6,059 bases of DNA from Candidatus Cloacimonadota bacterium (GTDB lineage Bacteria; Cloacimonadota; Cloacimonadia; Cloacimonadales; JAIOQZ01). Both the position numbers and the translations under genes were made by a program. The notes beneath the pieces are model-generated. The model made no database searches and had not been told where the DNA came from. It saw nothing but the letters and a program-made list of their open reading frames with translations. Below are positions 4,891 through 6,059 of this stretch, in pieces (within the stretch, counting starts at the first letter, position 1; each line of letters starts with the position of its first letter). The stretch is taken from positions 1-6,059 of the forward strand of contig JAIOTM010000214.1 of NCBI GenBank assembly GCA_021106755.1, read 5' to 3'.

Positions 4891-6059
4891 TAAAATCCTT
4901 GAAATTCTAACCAATTATTATGGTAAGAACAGTGAGCAAGTATTTGATAACAGCTATCTGATACAATATCTTAACGAAAAAACGAGGTCAGCTCAAAGAG
5001 GTTCAAAAGCAAGGGGAAATTATGGGAACTTATACGCTGTATTTGTATTGGTTGAAGACTATATAAATAAGGGTTTTGAAAAGAAAGGAAATTATGCAAA
5101 GTACGAAGGAGCGAAATTCTCCGACCTATTAAAACGACAACGGGAATTGCCTTTTGGTTCAAGTCTTCAGAATCATCAGTTAAATCACAGAATGAATGAA
5201 GAGTTTAAAAAGTTTTTTCCCACTTGTGACTATATCCCAATTATTAGAGGTGGAGCGACAAAAAGATATTGGATAAACGATAATCTTCTTGAAGTAATGG
5301 TTAATAGAAAAAAGGTGAATATTTCTCGGGCAGTTATTAAGATAATCTATGCTTATATCGATTCAAAAACAAAAGATTTTAAGAAATTCATTCAAACATG
5401 TGAACAACTCAAAAAAATGGAAATTGAGCCATCGGATGGTATTAAGGATTTCATACTGAGTTTGCTTGAACCTAATATGGATGCACGAATTTTTGAAATT
5501 GTCAGCTATGCGATTTTAAAAGCTGACTATTATGAGCAATCTGTGTTCTTTGGTTACACTATAGACAGCGTAGAAGAGGAAAACTTAAAGCTTTATAAAA
5601 CAGGAAGAACAAATGCAAATGACGGTGGAATTGATTTTGTAATGAAACCGCTGGGGAGATTCTTTCAAGTAACCGAAACTACTGATGTGAAAAAATATTT
5701 TCTGGATATTGATAAACTCGAAAAATTTCCTATAACATTTGTGATAAAATCTACAGAATCCCCAGAAGAATTAAAACGAAAAATAAAGAAAGGTGCAGAG
5801 AAACTGTATTCTATTGAGATGGTTGTCAATAAATACGTTTCTTGCATAGAAGAAATTATAAACATCAAAAAACTAAAGGACATATTAGAGTCAGTCGAAG
5901 CTAGTGGAAAAATTACAGATGTTCTCAATGAAAGGGAATGTAAAGTATTTTGTGTAAACTCCTTTTTGTTATTTTTCAAATTTAGCCAATCTTTCTTCGA
6001 ACATAATGCTCAGCTGGGAGTAAATCATACCCCAGTTCCTGATCGGCATCGTCCACTTC
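4871..6059 (+). CDS. Type II restriction endonuclease, PD-(D/E)XK type, 3' end replaced by IS read-through
   Basis: The frame from ATG 4871 stays open to the window edge (396 codons). The first 354 or so, to about 5933, are native, and the rest is sequence of the inserted IS. ATG 4871 overlaps the methylase by 20 bases and has no ribosome site, so translation is probably coupled to the methylase. An in-frame TTG at 4859 is the only alternative start. Residues 241-269 look like a nuclease core: TGRTNANDGGID, with Asp251 and Asp255, then PLGRFFQVTE, with Gln266 and Glu269. This fits D-X(n)-(E/Q)-X-K except that Thr268 stands where Lys is usual. The N-terminal part (about residues 40-70, RGSKARGNYGNLYAVFVLVEDY) is probably a DNA-recognition or structural region. 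It should cut the methylase's site, predicted ATGCAT, as NsiI, EcoT22I and AvaIII do. I do not recognise a named family, so the endonuclease call rests on the motif and the methylase partner. Whether the truncated protein still works is unknown. Confidence 0.72.
   Translation, partial: MKHVFTDKILEILTNYYGKNSEQVFDNSYLIQYLNEKTRSAQRGSKARGNYGNLYAVFVLVEDYINKGFEKKGNYAKYEGAKFSDLLKRQRELPFGSSLQNHQLNHRMNEEFKKFFPTCDYIPIIRGGATKRYWINDNLLEVMVNRKKVNISRAVIKIIYAYIDSKTKDFKKFIQTCEQLKKMEIEPSDGIKDFILSLLEPNMDARIFEIVSYAILKADYYEQSVFFGYTIDSVEEENLKLYKTGRTNANDGGIDFVMKPLGRFFQVTETTDVKKYFLDIDKLEKFPITFVIKSTESPEELKRKIKKGAEKLYSIEMVVNKYVSCIEEIINIKKLKDILESVEASGKITDVLNERECKVFCVNSFLLFFKFSQSFFEHNAQLGVNHTPVPDRHRPL
5934..5962. repeat. 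Terminal inverted repeat of the IS256-family element
   Basis: The element starts GGGAATGTAAAG (5934-5945) and continues TATTTTGTGTAAACTCC to 5962. Read from inside outward on the minus strand this is GGAGTTTACACAAAATA..., a form common among IS256-family ends. It lies seven bases beyond the transposase stop codon. A matching copy should lie at the far end of the element, out of view. Confidence 0.65.
5969..6059 (-). CDS. IS256-family transposase, C-terminal 29 residues (partial)
   Basis: Read on the minus strand, the frame enters at the window edge and ends at a TAA (5969-5971). It contains KWTMPIRNWGMIYSQL and then SIMFEERLAKFEK. The pattern W-T-x-P-(I/V)-x-N-W-x-x-x-x-x-Q-(F/L)-x-I-x-F is the conserved C-terminus of IS256/Mutator DDE transposases, which move the element by a copy-paste route through a circular intermediate. 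The catalytic residues lie upstream, outside the window, so activity cannot be judged. The plus strand of the same bases is read as the false tail of the endonuclease. Confidence 0.85.
   Translation of the reverse strand, partial: KWTMPIRNWGMIYSQLSIMFEERLAKFEK

Larger units (their letters stand above)
5934..6059 (-). mobile_element. End of an IS256 (Mutator) family insertion sequence (partial)
   Basis: The transposase-3' end of the element lies here and the rest is beyond the window. Two things identify it: the C-terminus of an IS256-family transposase on the minus strand, and, just outside the stop codon, a terminal repeat with the TTTACACA core usual for this family. The outer boundary is placed at the GGG of 5934, give or take about three bases, because the other end is not visible for comparison. 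The element sits inside or at the very end of the endonuclease gene. The family normally duplicates 8-9 bases of target. The candidate duplicate here is the bases ending at 5933 (TCAATGAAA). Confidence 0.82.

Noticed and set aside
4971..5162. 63-codon minus-strand frame inside the endonuclease gene
   Set aside because: It is antisense to the endonuclease N-terminal region, which itself reads as a real protein in the plus frame. No support of its own.
5665..5979. 104-codon minus-strand frame at the endonuclease/IS junction
   Set aside because: It crosses the IS boundary and lies antisense to the endonuclease. Its N-terminal codons are IS end sequence. It is a shadow frame.
1..6059. Absence of ATGCAT from the window as evidence for site avoidance
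   Set aside because: I found none by eye, but at this base composition only about two are expected by chance in 6 kb, so zero is not significant. A whole-genome count would be needed.
1..6059. tRNA or rRNA genes, CRISPR arrays, riboswitches, retron or toxin-antitoxin modules
   Set aside because: No regularly spaced repeats, no conserved RNA signatures and no matching protein motifs were seen in either strand.

Overview
The window looks like a chromosomal stretch from a bacterium of the Fibrobacteres-Chlorobi-Bacteroidetes (FCB) type or a related candidate phylum. Two clues point there. The first gene ends in what reads as a type IX secretion (T9SS type A / FlgD-Ig-like) C-terminal tail. The second is a very large exported tetratricopeptide-repeat (TPR) protein of a kind common in such genomes. 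Cloacimonadota is a reasonable guess, but the sequence alone cannot settle it.

Layout, left to right. Bases 1-80 hold the last 25 codons of a plus-strand secreted protein, closed by a strong hairpin terminator at 103-130. A 174-base spacer (131-304) with small inverted repeats and only weak promoter candidates leads to a 1173-residue TPR protein with a signal peptide (305-3826). Next comes a 185-base AT-rich spacer (3827-4011) holding a perfect A/T inverted repeat, a plausible promoter and two chained micro-ORFs. A type II restriction-modification (RM) operon follows: a beta-class adenine methyltransferase very like E. coli YhdJ (4012-4890) and, overlapping it by 20 bases, a PD-(D/E)XK-type endonuclease candidate (from 4871). 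The window ends inside an insertion sequence of the IS256 (Mutator) family. Its terminal inverted repeat starts near 5934, and its transposase C-terminus reads on the minus strand (5969-6059).

How the parts work together. Methylase first, endonuclease second and overlapping is the usual design of a self-contained type II RM system. The methylase matches YhdJ through the region between the catalytic and SAM motifs, so its predicted target is ATGCAT (N6-adenine), and the endonuclease should cut the same site. Sampled lines of the RM genes are about 30-32% G+C, against about 45-47% in the TPR gene, which suggests horizontal acquisition. The IS has landed in, or at the very end of, the endonuclease gene after about codon 354. 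The catalytic region is still present, but the protein's C-terminus is replaced by read-through into the IS. The system may therefore be turning into a solitary methyltransferase, the same state as YhdJ in E. coli.

The best candidates for something new are the endonuclease, whose active-site motif has Thr where Lys is usual, and the micro-ORF leader in front of the methylase. No wholly new multi-gene system is evident.
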